DNA from: Paramecium pentaurelia
Lineage: Eukaryota > Ciliophora > Oligohymenophorea > Peniculida > Parameciidae
Reading direction: 5' to 3'
DNA length: 64,000 nucleotides
NCBI GenBank assembly: GCA_905183005.1
Contig: CAJJDO010000157.1
Span: 32,169-96,168 of the forward strand
This document shows, in pieces, positions 52,093-63,516 of this stretch (within the stretch, counting starts at the first letter, position 1; each line of letters begins with the position of its first letter). The notes below the pieces were generated by a model that worked only from the letters and a program-made list of their open reading frames with translations, was not told where the DNA came from and made no database searches. The position numbers were made by a program, and so were the translations under genes.

Positions 52093-53035
52093 ATGGGATC
52101 GACGATATCTAAAAATAAAGCAGTTGTTTTAGCTTCTATTGGAATAGTTGGTTTTGGGTAAGTGTTTATTCAATATATTGAAGAGCATACTATATATAAA
52201 AAGACTCTAAATAGAAACTTAGTTTAGAGAAACTATTATCTAAGCATGATTTAGATTAATATTTGGACACCAATGATAGATCCATAGATTAAAAATTAGA
52301 TATGAGCAATGATATTGAAATTAAATATGGTGATGATCATTGTCTAGAAGCTAGTTGCATTGTTGATATATATGCAAAATAATTAGAAATTGCAGGAGAA
52401 GATTTTGTTAAATTAAGCAAGCAGAATCGTGTTTAGAGAAGAAGGTTAAGAAAGTCAAATCAGTAAATCTATGTTGATAGCATTGTCTAATTCATAATAG
52501 ATGTTGAAGATGTCTTAGATTAAGCATTAAAAAGACTTCTATATTAATTAGATGTCCCTAAAGAAATATTTGAAGAAAGTGTACTGGTGAGAATGGATCA
52601 GGGATATTTTCAATAATTGTATATGTTATAGGCAAGTGTAAAACAAAAGATAAAAGAGAAAATTGAATCAACCAAGAAATTGAATTTAAAATAAATGAAG
52701 GACATTATACAATTTAATGTTCATATTCTCAAAAACTTTCCTTAAGAATTTCATGTTATTTTGCATAGAATTGTATTATTAAATTTACTTATTTCCATTA
52801 GCCATCTGAAAATGTTATGCTGGTTCCAACAATCATCAACATTATAGTATAAGATTTAATTTATGCTAAATTTGGTGTAGAAGAAGAAGATCAAATTGCT
52901 AGTCTCAAGAATATGTAAGGAGATTAAGAAATACATAATCTTCTAAATAAAGTTGAAATAGAAATGAGTGGACTTTTAAAAGAATAAGGAATAAGATTAA
53001 ATGATATCCCTGAAAGTCTAGAAAACTTTATTTGA
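52093..53035 (+). CDS. Hypothetical protein with possible N-myristoylation site, 295 aa
   Basis: Plus strand, ATG 52093, TGA 53033-53035, introns 52158-52183 and 52773-52801; spliced length is a multiple of three. The start MGSTISKNKAVVLASIGIVG fits an N-myristoylation signal (Gly2, Ser6) followed by a short hydrophobic segment, so it is probably membrane-attached. The rest is soluble and helical (SKQNRVQRRRLRKSNQQIYV, FVKLSKQ, IIDVEDVLDQALKRLLYQLD) with an acidic C-terminal third. No family recognised. Confidence 0.8.
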
Positions 53036-53428
53036 TTTAATAAATTTTCATTATTAAGTTTATTCCAAATTACAAAATTTATCTGATTCTTTCTAGAAAT
53101 TATGAATAATTAGAACATTTATATTAAATATTTATTAATTTCAACCAATTTTAAGACTCAATCTATCAATGAATTTCTTTTGAAAACAGATTTTATGTAT
53201 AAATTCTTAAATTATTGTTATTAATATTAAACTTTTATTGCAGCTAATAGACAATAAATAGAGATTATTATTATACATTAATTAGTATAATCTTATTTCA
53301 TTTACTAACAAAGGTTCCAATAGAATATACTACCAGAATTTTTCTTTAAATTTTTATTTTTTTTCAATACTTTGAATGAGAAAATTAATATCTTTACAAA
53401 ATTATAAAATTTTATTAAATTATTAAAA
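53036..53428. other. Convergent intergenic region
   Basis: 393 bp between the 3' ends of the 295-aa gene (+) and the pseudokinase gene (-). AT-rich, nothing seen. Confidence 0.5.
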
Positions 53429-54795
53429 TCAAATTAGCATTGAGTTCATTTTATTTCTCCACTTTTACATTCCCTAAATCTATCCTTCAGGGTAATCTGC
53501 AGCAGCAACCATTTTAGGTTTCAAAATTTTCATATATACTTTATTATTCTTTGTTGGATGTATGATATTGTCCTGATATTCCAAATTATAAACCCTTATA
53601 GTATCACTATGTTTTAATTTATCTACATTATCTAAATCTATAGAAATCTCTTTATGATGTTTTTCAAAGTGTTATTACGTATTCTTTTTTACAAGAAAAG
53701 GCTTTGAACTTTGAACCTATCTTCTTTAATTTATTTCTTCTTTGATATTTTTTCTTACAAACTCTTTTCCAGTTAAAGTTATTGCAGAATTAGGTCTCAT
53801 TCTTTTTATTTTGTTAATAATCTCATTAGATTCATCAATCATTGAAGATTGAGGTCTTTCCTTCATGCGAGACAATTGTTCTTCAAATTCTTATAATGTA
53901 AGAACCTTAGCTAATGGAGATTATTTATCATCCATTTTTATGCTATCAGTTTATTTTTCTGAGTATTCAACTTTGTCAATTTTACTTAACATCATACTAG
54001 ATTTATTCTTGCCAACTGATGATTAAGGAGATCTTAATAATTTAATAGGTTCCTAAACTGTTGCAGATTTGGAAGCTAAAAATTATAAAACCTATTTTAT
54101 AGTTGCACGTCTCTTCCAATTCTTTATAAAAATGACTTTCAACAAGGCACTAACCAATGGGAACTCTTAAAAATCACTTGGTGGTGGTTCTCTATATATA
54201 ATATTATAAGCTATAGATCTCTCATTCACTCCTGAAAAAGGTAATTCAGATTTCATTAAGTAATATGCTACGCATCCTGCACTCCAAATTCCAGATGACT
54301 CAACCTCTTTCCTTAATACTTCAGGGGATGCAAATGAAAGTTATGCATTCGTGATATTTAATACATCTATCTAACAATAAACATTATTATTATACTTTCA
54401 CCTATAATTATTCATCCAGAAATACATTATTCAATGATACTGTTATAGGTATTTATTGTTATTCCAAATAAAACATAGCAGATATTATCTAGTACAATAT
54501 TGTCAATATTGTATTTTCAGAGAACTTATTGTTTTACATAATCTAATTTAACAAAGTTACTTACTTCTTACAAATCATTGATTGTTTCACATTTTTATAC
54601 AGAACAAATTTGTCCTCTCTCTTCCCAAAACTCTTCCACTAGTAATAAGTTTGGATGATTCAAATGATAAAGTAAACGGTTAAATTCGCTGGGAGGCTGT
54701 ATAGTTAAAATGTAGGTATCCTTAGTCTATTTGTGATAACAAAAAGACTTGCTGTTAGAGATTTTATGAGTTTTTTCTAATTAGCATAATTACAT
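53429..54795 (-). CDS. Protein pseudokinase, 439 aa
   Basis: Minus strand, ATG 54795 to TGA 53431-53429, introns 54543-54564 and 54371-54395; spliced length is a multiple of three. The kinase fold is recognisable: LLYHLNHPNLLLVEEFWEE (alpha-C/beta-4), LYQIISAMFYLEQQQ (alpha-E), FASPEVLRKEVESSGIWSAG then CVAYYLMKSELPFSG (APE region, alpha-F and the Leu-Pro-Phe turn) and FIKNWKRRATIKQVLQ (the usual R-x-T/S end). Catalytic elements are gone: no glycine loop, ILTI at the beta-3 lysine, PITVSLNNVFLD instead of HRDLKPENxxxD, and DVLN where DFG is expected. So it is probably a non-catalytic scaffold or allosteric partner derived from a CAMK- or NEK-like kinase. A basic, Ser-rich C-terminal tail of about 190 residues follows. 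It starts only 29 bp from the stop of the GTPase gene. Confidence 0.85.
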
Positions 54796-54824
54796 AATTT
54801 ATTATATAAACAAAAAAAAATTCA

Positions 54825-57800
54825 TCATTTTAATCTTTGTTTAAGTTAATCAAATATTTATTTAACCTCCTCTTAATCTGCTTACTCAAAAATAGTATCC
54901 GTTATATCAAATTTAAAATCAGATTCAATCTAATTTAAAGACTTCTCTTTCATTTTTTTAATTAAATCTGCTTTTCTAATTCCTCTTTCTACAAAAATTA
55001 TATCTCTAGGCTTAAAAATTTTTAATTTTGCTGTCAAATCAGCTTCATCTTGATCTTTATCATCACTTAGTTAGAATTCAGTCACAATGATACTAATTAA
55101 TGATGAAAATTTTCTGAAGAACTTATATATTGATATAATATTTTTTTTCATCAGATCAGTTCTTTCAAAATTGACAACAATAAAAATAGAACATACTTAA
55201 TCTTTATTATCATTAAATAGTTTTTAATACTAGTTAATTTGTGCTTCTCTGACATCAATATCTTCTTCAAAATTAAATCCTTAAGTATCAACAAAATTAT
55301 AACTCAGAGTATCGTCTAGTTGTAATTTGTATAATTGATATTCATTAATAATATTCCTATTAAATAGAGTTTTCATTAAAAAGGTCTTACCGACTCCAGG
55401 AGTGCCTAGTAGTAATGCTATTGGAGATTTTGTGTTTTTGGATGTAACCTGGTTTGGTTATTTATTGAATTTTTCAATGTGTTTATTAGTACTTTCTTTT
55501 TTATTGGATTATGGTATCTCATTATAATCATTTTTTAGATCTTTATTATTAGTTTGTTACTATTCTTATTAAATATAATTTTGTTTTGATTCCTCTTTTA
55601 AGTTTTAAGGTTTTTCTATTTTATTGGTTTATGGTATCTCATTATAATGATTTTTTAGATCTTTATTATCATTTTGTTACTATTCTTATTAAATTTTATT
55701 TTGCTTTGGTTCTTCATTTAAGTTTAAGTTTTAAGTTGTTTCTTTTTTATTGGATTATGGTATCTCATTATAATGATTTTTTAGATCTTTATTATCAGTT
55801 TGTTACTATCCTTATTAAATTTTATTTTGCTTTGGTTCTTCATTTAAGTTTAAGTTTTAAGGTTTTTCTTTTTTATTGGATTATGGTATCTCATTATAAT
55901 GATTTTTTAGATCTTTATTATCATTTTGTTACTATTCTTATTAAATTTTATTTTGCTTTGGTTCTTCATTTAAGTTTAAGTTTTAAGTTGTTTCTTTTTT
56001 ATTGGATTATGGTATCTCATTATAATGATTTTTTAGATCTTTATTATCAGTTTGTTACTATCCTTATTAAATTTTATTTTGCTTTGGTTCTTCATTTAAG
56101 TTTAAGTTTTAAGTTGTTTCTTTTTTATTGGATTATGGTATCTCATTATAATGATTTTTTAGATCTTTATTATCAGTTTGTTACTATCCTTATTAAATTT
56201 TATTTTGCTTTGGTTCTTCATTTAAGTTTAAGTTTTAAGTTGTTTCTTTTTTATTGGATTATGGTATCTCATTATAATGATTTTTTAGATCTTTATTATC
56301 AGTTTGTTACTATCCTTATTAAATTTTATTTTGCTTTGGTTCTTCATTTAAGTTTAAGTTTTAAGTTGTTTCTTTTTTATTGGATTATGGTATCTCATTA
56401 TAATGATTTTTTAGATCTTTATTATCAGTTTGTTACTATCCTTATTAAATTTTATTTTGCTTTGGTTCTTCATTTAAGTTTAAGTTTTAAGTTGTTTCTT
56501 TTTTATTGGATTATGGTATCTCATTATAATGATTTTTTAGATCTTTATTATCAGTTTGTTACTATCCTTATTAAATTTTATTTTGCTTTGGTTCTTCATT
56601 TAAGTTTAAGTTTTAAGTTGTTTCTTTTTTATTGGATTATGGTATCTCATTATAATGATTTTTTAGATCTTTATTATCAGTTTGTTACTATCCTTATTAA
56701 ATTTTATTTTGCTTTGGTTCTTCATTTAAGTTTAAGTTTTAAGTTGTTTCTTTTTTATTGGATTATGGTATCTCATTATAATGATTTTTTAGATCTTTAT
56801 TATCAGTTTGTTACTATCCTTATTAAATTTTATTTTGCTTTGGTTCTTCATTTAAGTTTAAGTTTTAAGTTGTTTCTTTTTTATTGGATTATGGTATCTC
56901 ATTATAATGATTTTTTAGATCTTTATTATCAGTTTGTTACTATCCTTATTAAATTTTATTTTGCTTTGGTTCTTCATTTAAGTTTAAGTTTTAAGTTGTT
57001 TCTTTTTTATTGGATTATGGTATCTCATTATAATGATTTTTTAGATCTTTATTATCAGTTTGTTACTATCCTTATTAAATTTTATGTTGTTTTGGTTCTT
57101 CATTTAAGTTTAAGTTTTAAGGTTTTTCTATTTTATTGGTTTATGTTATCTAATTATAATCATTTTTTAGATCTTTATTATTAGTTTGTTACTATTCTTA
57201 TTAAATATAATTTTGTTTTGATTCCTCTTTTAAGTTTTAAGGTTTTTCTATTTTATTGGATTATGGTATCTCATTATAATGATTTTTTAGATCTTTATTA
57301 TCAGTATGTTAATATTCTAGTTTGGTTTGGTGGTGATTTGTTTAGATGAATTTAATTTAAGGTTTTCCTAAGTTTTTGGGTTATGGAATCTATTAATTTA
57401 GGCTTTTTAGATCCTAAGCATCATTTTTTTGTATTGGTTTTATTTGGAATTCTGCTTTTATTATCTTCTAATTTGTGCTCGAATTTCTTGTATTCATCTA
57501 ATCTTGTTTTGTATTCTGGTCTTATTTATTTGAGTATGATTATTTTGAACCTTATTAATTATTATCTATGTCACTAATGTATTATTATTGCCTATTTCCT
57601 ACTTAATTAACTGAATTGAAATTTTATGTTTTTTTATTTTTGTCTAGATAAGTTTATTCTATTGGTTATTAAAATAATTAATGATTTTAATTATTATTTT
57701 AAGGTTAATGTTATAAAAAAATTGATAGTTTTTACTATTAATTATTGAATAAATCTATCTATTAGTAAAATCCCTTATTTTAATTATTCTAATATTAATC

Positions 57801-58202
57801 ATTTGGGAGATAGGATTTTTTACTTACATTTTATTGAAGTTTTTCCCCTCGAGAAACCATATATGGTACTTTGTTACAAGATTTCTCTTTTACTAATAAA
57901 AATTATTATTATTATTTAATTGAATTTTATCTTTGATTAGGCGATTAATGACTAAGATTTCTTTAGTTATTACTTTAATTAATTTTTAACTCTAAAGGGG
58001 TCCTTTACAATACAGCTGCTTATAGTTATGTTTGTCCCAAGTTTTTATAGGTATTTTACTCTTTTCCTAAAAATGTCTAGGTAGGTTTAACTGCAAAACC
58101 TGTTGGAGACTTATAACCATATTGTGGATTTTATTATTAGAGGAATGTAGTATTTTAAATGTTTTAGTTTTATCTGCTATTTCTTAAATGACTATTATTC
58201 AT
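54825..58202 (-). CDS. P-loop GTPase with long Gln/Asn-rich N-terminus and 42-residue tandem repeats, 1,125 aa
   Basis: Minus strand, one intron-free frame from ATG 58202 to TGA 54827-54825. Residues 1-235 are Gln/Asn/Ser rich and low complexity (NQRNLSHQSPNQRQNS). About 260-895 comprises some fifteen tandem 42-residue units, hydrophilic, with core TDNKDLKNHYNEIPQSNKKE. From about 920 a GTPase domain: Walker A in IALLLGTPGVGKTFLMKTLF, switch-II motif in NFVDTQGFNFEEDID, then the hydrophobic strand CSIFIVVNFERTDLMKKN, as in AIG1/septin-like TRAFAC GTPases, and IISIIVTEFQLSDDKD. The G4 base-recognition motif is weak, so guanine specificity is inferred. The repeats may be a spacer or multivalent binding region. 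The opposite strand of the array also lacks stops, giving a spurious long hydrophobic frame. Confidence 0.87.
55500..57310 (-). repeat. 126-bp coding tandem array (about 15 units)
   Basis: Units of exactly 126 bp, the central ones almost identical at DNA level, outer ones diverged. Each contains GGTATCTCATTATAATGATT (+ strand). A more degenerate unit continues to about 57420. Two alternating variants (CAG/CAT at one codon) appear at the 55.7-56.0-kb end. Identity including synonymous sites indicates recent amplification or homogenisation. The unit is a multiple of three, so copy-number change keeps the frame. Confidence 0.95.
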
Positions 58203-58322
58203 TATTATTGCTTTTGAAAGTTTTGATGAGGTTTTTTTTATATTCTTAATAGAATTATTGTAATAGAAATAATAAAATAACAATAAAATAATAAATAAAG
58301 TGTCAAGCATTAGAATAATAAT

Positions 58323-60182
58323 TCATGTTAAATGGGATGGAGGTTTCCAAATAGGAGGATAGAGAATCTATTTAATTTCATTTACAATCTAAATAGAAAT
58401 TTATTTTATACTCCATGATTCCAAAATTTAGTATACTTTTAAGGACTTAATTTTAATTTATTCATTTTGATAGCCCATATGTTCTGTTCAATCCTAGATA
58501 GAAGAACTTTTTTATTTTTTCTACTTCTACATTAAACAGATTTATTTGCTTTTTTTTAATTCTAACCTCTATGTGATTTATTTGATTGATCAGTTCCTCT
58601 AGTATTTGGGGAATTGGATATTGAATCAAATTTAAATTTATTATTTGCATTATGAGAATGATCAACACTATTTGTAGGGGTTTTCTTACTGAGAGTCAAT
58701 TTAGGAAGAAACTGTTTTTTACTTTCAGTTTGAATGGCTACACTTGAGTTATTCTATTTTTATGAAACATCTAAAGTTTAGAGTTGAAGTCCTTAATCAA
58801 GAAGACTGAGTAAATCAAATTGTCTTTATAAAATGGGTACTTTTTAATGAAATTACATATCATTATGACTAGTTTGATGAGAAGTAGTTTGAACAGGAAT
58901 ATGATTAGTATCAGTTTTAGAAGCTAGAATTTCAGCTTAAAATTAATTTCCAATTTCATCTAAGTCTGGTTCATCAGCTAACTCTGATCTAATTTCTTCA
59001 TTTTCATAAATTTCTTTTAAGTTATGTTATTATGGAAATTAATTTAATGAGACTCTAACTTTATCAATAGTTTATAATTAATTGCTTCTCCAATTACCCT
59101 TTAATACAAGTGTATCATATTCATAGATTCCTTCTCCTTCCATTAATCCATCTACCCAATAACCCTTATAAGTTGCTTTATCCTACCATGTAATTTCTCC
59201 ATATCCACATCTTTTATCATCAACAAAGGAACCTTCATATATAGTGCCATTGGCATATTCAAATACTCCCTATCCACATTTTTTATCGTTGGCATATTGA
59301 CCTTTGAATTTATTTATTCCCTCTTATGTTTTGCTTTCCCAAATTCCATAGCCATTCCTTTGTCCATTAACGAATTCTCCTTTATAGAAGTTCCCATTAT
59401 TCCAATAAAATTCACCTTAACCATTAGGTTTTCCATTTCTATATTCTCCAATAAAATAATCACCATTTTCAAAATATTCTTAACCATTACCATGTTTTAG
59501 ATCATTAGTAACATGACCAACATATCTAATATTATTAGTCAGTTATACATGTCTCCATTGATATATATGCAAAGTCCAAAACATCTTCCATTTTCCCATT
59601 ATCCTAGATAATAATCTGAATGACTTCCTTAATACCATCCAATTCCATGCTTAGAAAATAAAGATTATATAATACTTTTTTTCCTTAATGCCATTAACCA
59701 ATATATTTTTAGTTTTTTGACCAGAAGACTCCTTCTCCATTTGGTAACCCATTCAAATAAGTACCATAATAAAATTAGTTTTGTTTAAGTAATTCAAATC
59801 CGATACCATCTTTCTTGTCTCTAAGAAAAGAACCTTCATAAAGTTATAATGTTGATTTAATTAAAATTCCTTGTCCTTATCTCAAGCCATCAACTAAGGT
59901 TCCATAGAATGCAGCATTTTTATAGAGTTTAATTTTAACATCTTAAATGTTAGTTAAGTCTAAAATGATTGGGTTGTAATTCTAAAAGAATTCAATTACA
60001 TTCTCTTGAGTAGGAAATTGAACAGGATTGATTTAATTTGGAATTGGAAACTTGGTTTTAATTTGTTAGACTAAGACATGGAATTCTTATAGAGCAATGT
60101 TTTCATACACTTATTGTAGAGTCTAGTAAGATTATTCTTATAAGTTAGGGAATAATTGCTATATATTTTATTATTTTATCAT
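58323..60182 (-). CDS. MORN-repeat protein, 595 aa
   Basis: Minus strand, ATG 60182 to TGA 58325-58323, introns 59650-59675, 59526-59548 and 58389-58411; spliced length is a multiple of three. Residues about 85-355 hold roughly eleven MORN motifs of about 23 residues (YEGSFLRDKKDGIGFELLKQ, YYGTYLNGLPNGEGVFWSKN, YKGEFVNGQRNGYGIWESK, YEGSFVDDKRCGYGEITWQD). MORN repeats bind membranes or act as rigid scaffolds in cortical and ciliary structures of protists. The remainder is acidic then basic and disordered, ending ILYPPIWKPPSHLT. The 3' end is 120 bp from the start of the GTPase gene. Probably a cortex or cilium scaffold. Confidence 0.92.
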
Positions 60183-60266
60183 TAATAAAACTAATATAAT
60201 TAGAAATTGTTTTATAAATGATAATTAATTTGAATCAAGTAAACAATAATATATTAATTATATGAT

Positions 60267-61918
60267 TCAATCAACATAAGTTTTCAATCTTCTACTATTT
60301 ATACTTCTATGTGAAGTTGGACTATGAGTACGAATGTTAAAAAACGTATTATTTTCCTCATTTTTCATTTGTATCTATACTTTATTTTTGATTCTCTTGA
60401 TGAATTTATCTACAGTAGTTGGACTGCTTAATACTTAGGTAAGAGGATAGTGATTAGAATTGTTATTATTACATCCTAAATTCTACTGATTTGTACAATA
60501 AGTAAGTAATCCATCTATTTCATGATCAGTCTTAACTTTATTATGATCATGATCATGTGTTATTTTTTCATCAATTTTATTAGAAAATCTAAAGAATTAT
60601 CTATGATAGAATCTTTTATTAAAGTAATTTTAAGATTTGAATTTGCGTTGATCAAAAAAAGTTCTTACTTGAGCATAAGAACAATTTCTATCTTTCATCA
60701 ATTTAGTGAATTATACAATAGCTTATTTCTCTTATAATTTGAATTGATCATATTATTCATCCTTCTCTATCTCACTGCTTGTATTTCTTTAAGATAATAA
60801 ATTATATTTCTAAACAAAACTCCTCTTTACTCCTGGATGAATGAATTTCATTTCTTCTTCTTCTTTTTGTCTCTTCTCCTCATATTCCTTAATTAATTAT
60901 TCTGCCTTTAGAGTTCTGAAATGATGAATTGAAGACAATAATTACAAAAAAACAATCTAGGTTTTGCTATCCCAGAATCGTCTCTATCTAAATATATAGA
61001 TTTACTTTTATATATCTTCTCTAGTTATTTTATATGCTATTCCTGTTTCACTTTTACATACTATGTTGTACTTAGTCTTGGCCCATTAGATAAAAATAGA
61101 AGACTTTATTAAGAATTGACCATCTTTATTAAGAAATGCTTCCTCTCCAAAAGATTCACCAGGACCTAGAGTGCAACTATAAAAATAACACTAGTGAATT
61201 AATACATACAAAATAACTTATTTTTATGGATGAATTGTACTTAAAACTCTCCTTCCCTAACAACATAGAAATGATTGCAATATTCATTCTACTTAATTAT
61301 TGCTTGATTCAAAGTTACAGAGACAGGTTCAAAATGGTAGCTTATTGTTTTGATCTCTCTGAAAGACCAAGAATTGAAGAAAGGAAATGAACATAAGAAG
61401 GAGATCTTATTCTATATCTTTGCCATCTCCTAAGCACCTAATATTGATTTGTAATGATGTTTTTCCATTACTGCAAATACACAATCTTCCTTAGCAATTA
61501 TGGTAGCTGTTCTTTTAGAGTCATTTATCAATGCCAACTCTCCAAAACCTATCCCTGCTCGTAGTGTGTTTACTTCTTTCAATTCAAATTATTGAGGATC
61601 TTCAGGATTTGGCAATCTGATGTTGACACTTACCGAACCTCGTAGGATCACGTAAAACAAACTTCCTGAATCGCCCACTCTGAAGAGTACCTAGAGGGAG
61701 TGGAGAACCCACAATCATACCTCTCCGCCCTTTATTGTCCTATAAGAGAGAACAAAAATGCATCGTTGCAGCATCTCAACTGATTGTTCTCCTAATTCTC
61801 TGAAAAATGTGATAGTCCTTGCAAAATTTAATAGCAGATTCAATTCTTCAGGACTTCTACGCAATGGTGTTATTTAGAGGATACGAATACATTCTGCAAA
61901 TATTAATTGTTTGTCCAT
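60267..61918 (-). CDS. Cyclic nucleotide-binding domain protein, 530 aa
   Basis: Minus strand, ATG 61918 to TGA 60269-60267, introns 61691-61720 (30 nt, in-frame TGA) and 61177-61205; spliced length is a multiple of three. The first CNB domain covers about residues 40-150: FRVGDSGSLFYVILRGSVSV and a phosphate-binding cassette FGELALINDSKRTATIIA (consensus FGELAL...PRAAT; Arg kept). A second, weaker CNB domain (HFYVVREGEFQVQF, then LGPGESFGEEAFLNKDGQ) lacks the Arg-Ala of the cassette. The C-terminal 270 residues are charged, with a coiled coil (EYEEKRQKEEEEMKF) and a His/Asp patch (HDHDHNKVKTDHE). There is no kinase domain, so it may be a PKA/PKG-regulatory-like sensor or a ciliary cNMP protein. 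Shares a 136-bp divergent promoter gap with the MORN gene on the right. Confidence 0.9.
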
Positions 61919-62054
61919 ATATTATAATAAATAACTTTTATTTTATCCATTTTGATACATACAACATTCAATCAATATTTATATCTCAAATACCTTATCT
62001 CTTTCTTGTTTCTCCTTAAAATCAAGGCAAAAATATATATTTTAATTTAAAATA

Positions 62055-63075
62055 ATGGGGAGCTGCAACTGTATTCCAAAGAAGCAACCTGAATAGGAAC
62101 TCCATACTCAAAGAGGTTCAAGTGATCACCATATAGCAGACAAGGAAAAGTAGACAGAAGAAAAATCATTTTGTCATGGTTGAAATCATTATCTTATGCA
62201 GAGGATAATAAACCGCTTAATGATGAAGCCCAATAATTAGTACAGAGTACCAAAGGCATTCATAAAAAATTACCAAGAATCAATATGATCAATGGAGGCT
62301 ATTATGAAGGGGAATGGTTCAATTTTATGCGACATGGTGAAGGAATACATGTATATATTTTCACCTCAGTAATTTAATAGTATTGGGCTGATGGAGGCCA
62401 TTATGAAGGATAATGGAAGAATGATAAAGCAGAAGGTTATGGCAAATTAAGTAACCATTACATTTATTCAGTACATTGTGATGGAGATATCTATGATGGA
62501 CAATGGGCTAATGATATGGCTAATGGAAAAGGAACTTACACTCATGCAGGAGGTGCTCGTTATGAAGGTGATTGGCTTAATGACTAATAGCATGGTTTTG
62601 GAACTGAAGTTTGGCCAGATGGTTCTAAATATGAAGTATTCAAATTATTCCATATTAGGGAATGTATACTTTTGGTAAAAAGAATGGAAGAGGAAAGTTG
62701 TAATTTGCTGATAACAGTCTTTATGAAGGAGAGTTTTTGGATAATGAGATTAGTGGAAATGGGAAATATGTTTGGAATGATGGTAAGACCTATATTGGAG
62801 GTTGGTTAAATAATAAAATGAATGGATATGGTGAGACTATATGGCCAGATGGAAAAAGTTATAAAGGACAGTATTTGGATGATAAAAAACATGGTTAAGG
62901 TGTGTTTTCTTGGAATAATGGAAAAAGATATGAAGGAGAATGGGCTCTTGGAAAATAAAATGGAAAAGGAGTTATTATAACAGAAACAGGAGAAAGAAAA
63001 GCTGGTATATGGGAAAATGGAAGAAGAATCAAAGTAGAAGGTGAAAATGATTAAACAGCAGAGGGAGAAACATGA
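62055..63075 (+). CDS. MORN-repeat protein with N-terminal acylation signal, 307 aa
   Basis: Plus strand, ATG 62055, TGA 63073-63075, four introns (62179-62201, 62351-62380, 62451-62471, 62636-62658); spliced length is a multiple of three. The start MGSCNCIPKKQ fits N-myristoylation at Gly2 with palmitoylatable Cys4 and Cys6, predicting membrane attachment. Residues about 75-290 hold nine or so MORN motifs (YYEGEWFNFMRHGEGIH, YDGQWANDMANGKGTYTHA, YIGGWLNNKMNGYGETIWPD, YKGQYLDDKKHGQGVFSWNN). The 30-nt and 21-nt introns are multiples of three without in-frame TGA, so they are inferred from MORN spacing; unspliced forms would add 10 and 7 residues. Similar in plan to small membrane-tethered MORN proteins of protists. 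Ends in an acidic tail. Confidence 0.9.
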
Positions 63076-63516
63076 ATAAACAATCACCAAAATGATTATT
63101 AATCTATACTTTTGCAATTACAAAAATACTTAATGCTCAGACCTGGCAAGCTAAGATCATATTATTTATCATTAACTAATTATAATCATTGCATTCATTT
63201 TTATAAAATTTCCTTTATCAAATTTTATAAAAAATATTAATTATTTTAAATAAATATTATGGTTATTACATTATTTAATTAATAATTATTGAATATAAAT
63301 TAAACTATTATAAAAACTATTTTCTATAAATAAATAACTATTTATATTTCCTAGATTTTCATTTTGCTTTCTTTAAAATATTACTGAATAAAAATTACCA
63401 TTTTCAATATTATAACATATTTTTGTCAATAATAAAATATCTTTAAATATAATTAAATGATGTTTTTTAAGAATAATATGAAACAATTAAATATCATTAT
63501 TTTACACTCAATATAA
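63076..63516. other. Convergent intergenic region
   Basis: 441 bp between the MORN gene (+) and the gene entering from the right edge (-). AT-rich with nothing recognisable. Confidence 0.5.

Noticed and set aside
55586..57184. Long + strand hydrophobic repeat protein (532 codons, standard code)
   Set aside because: Antisense shadow of the 42-residue repeats of the minus-strand GTPase gene, which continues in frame into a Walker A domain and a Gln-rich N-terminus.
57490..57500. ATG at 57497 as start of the GTPase gene
   Set aside because: The same frame is open and protein-like upstream to ATG 58202, with a Gln/Asn-rich N-terminus in the same composition, so the longer start was chosen.
57948..58220. 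Secreted small protein on the + strand (signal-like MTKISLVITL)
   Set aside because: The opposite strand is a continuous part of the GTPase gene's N-terminus; the + frame is a shadow.
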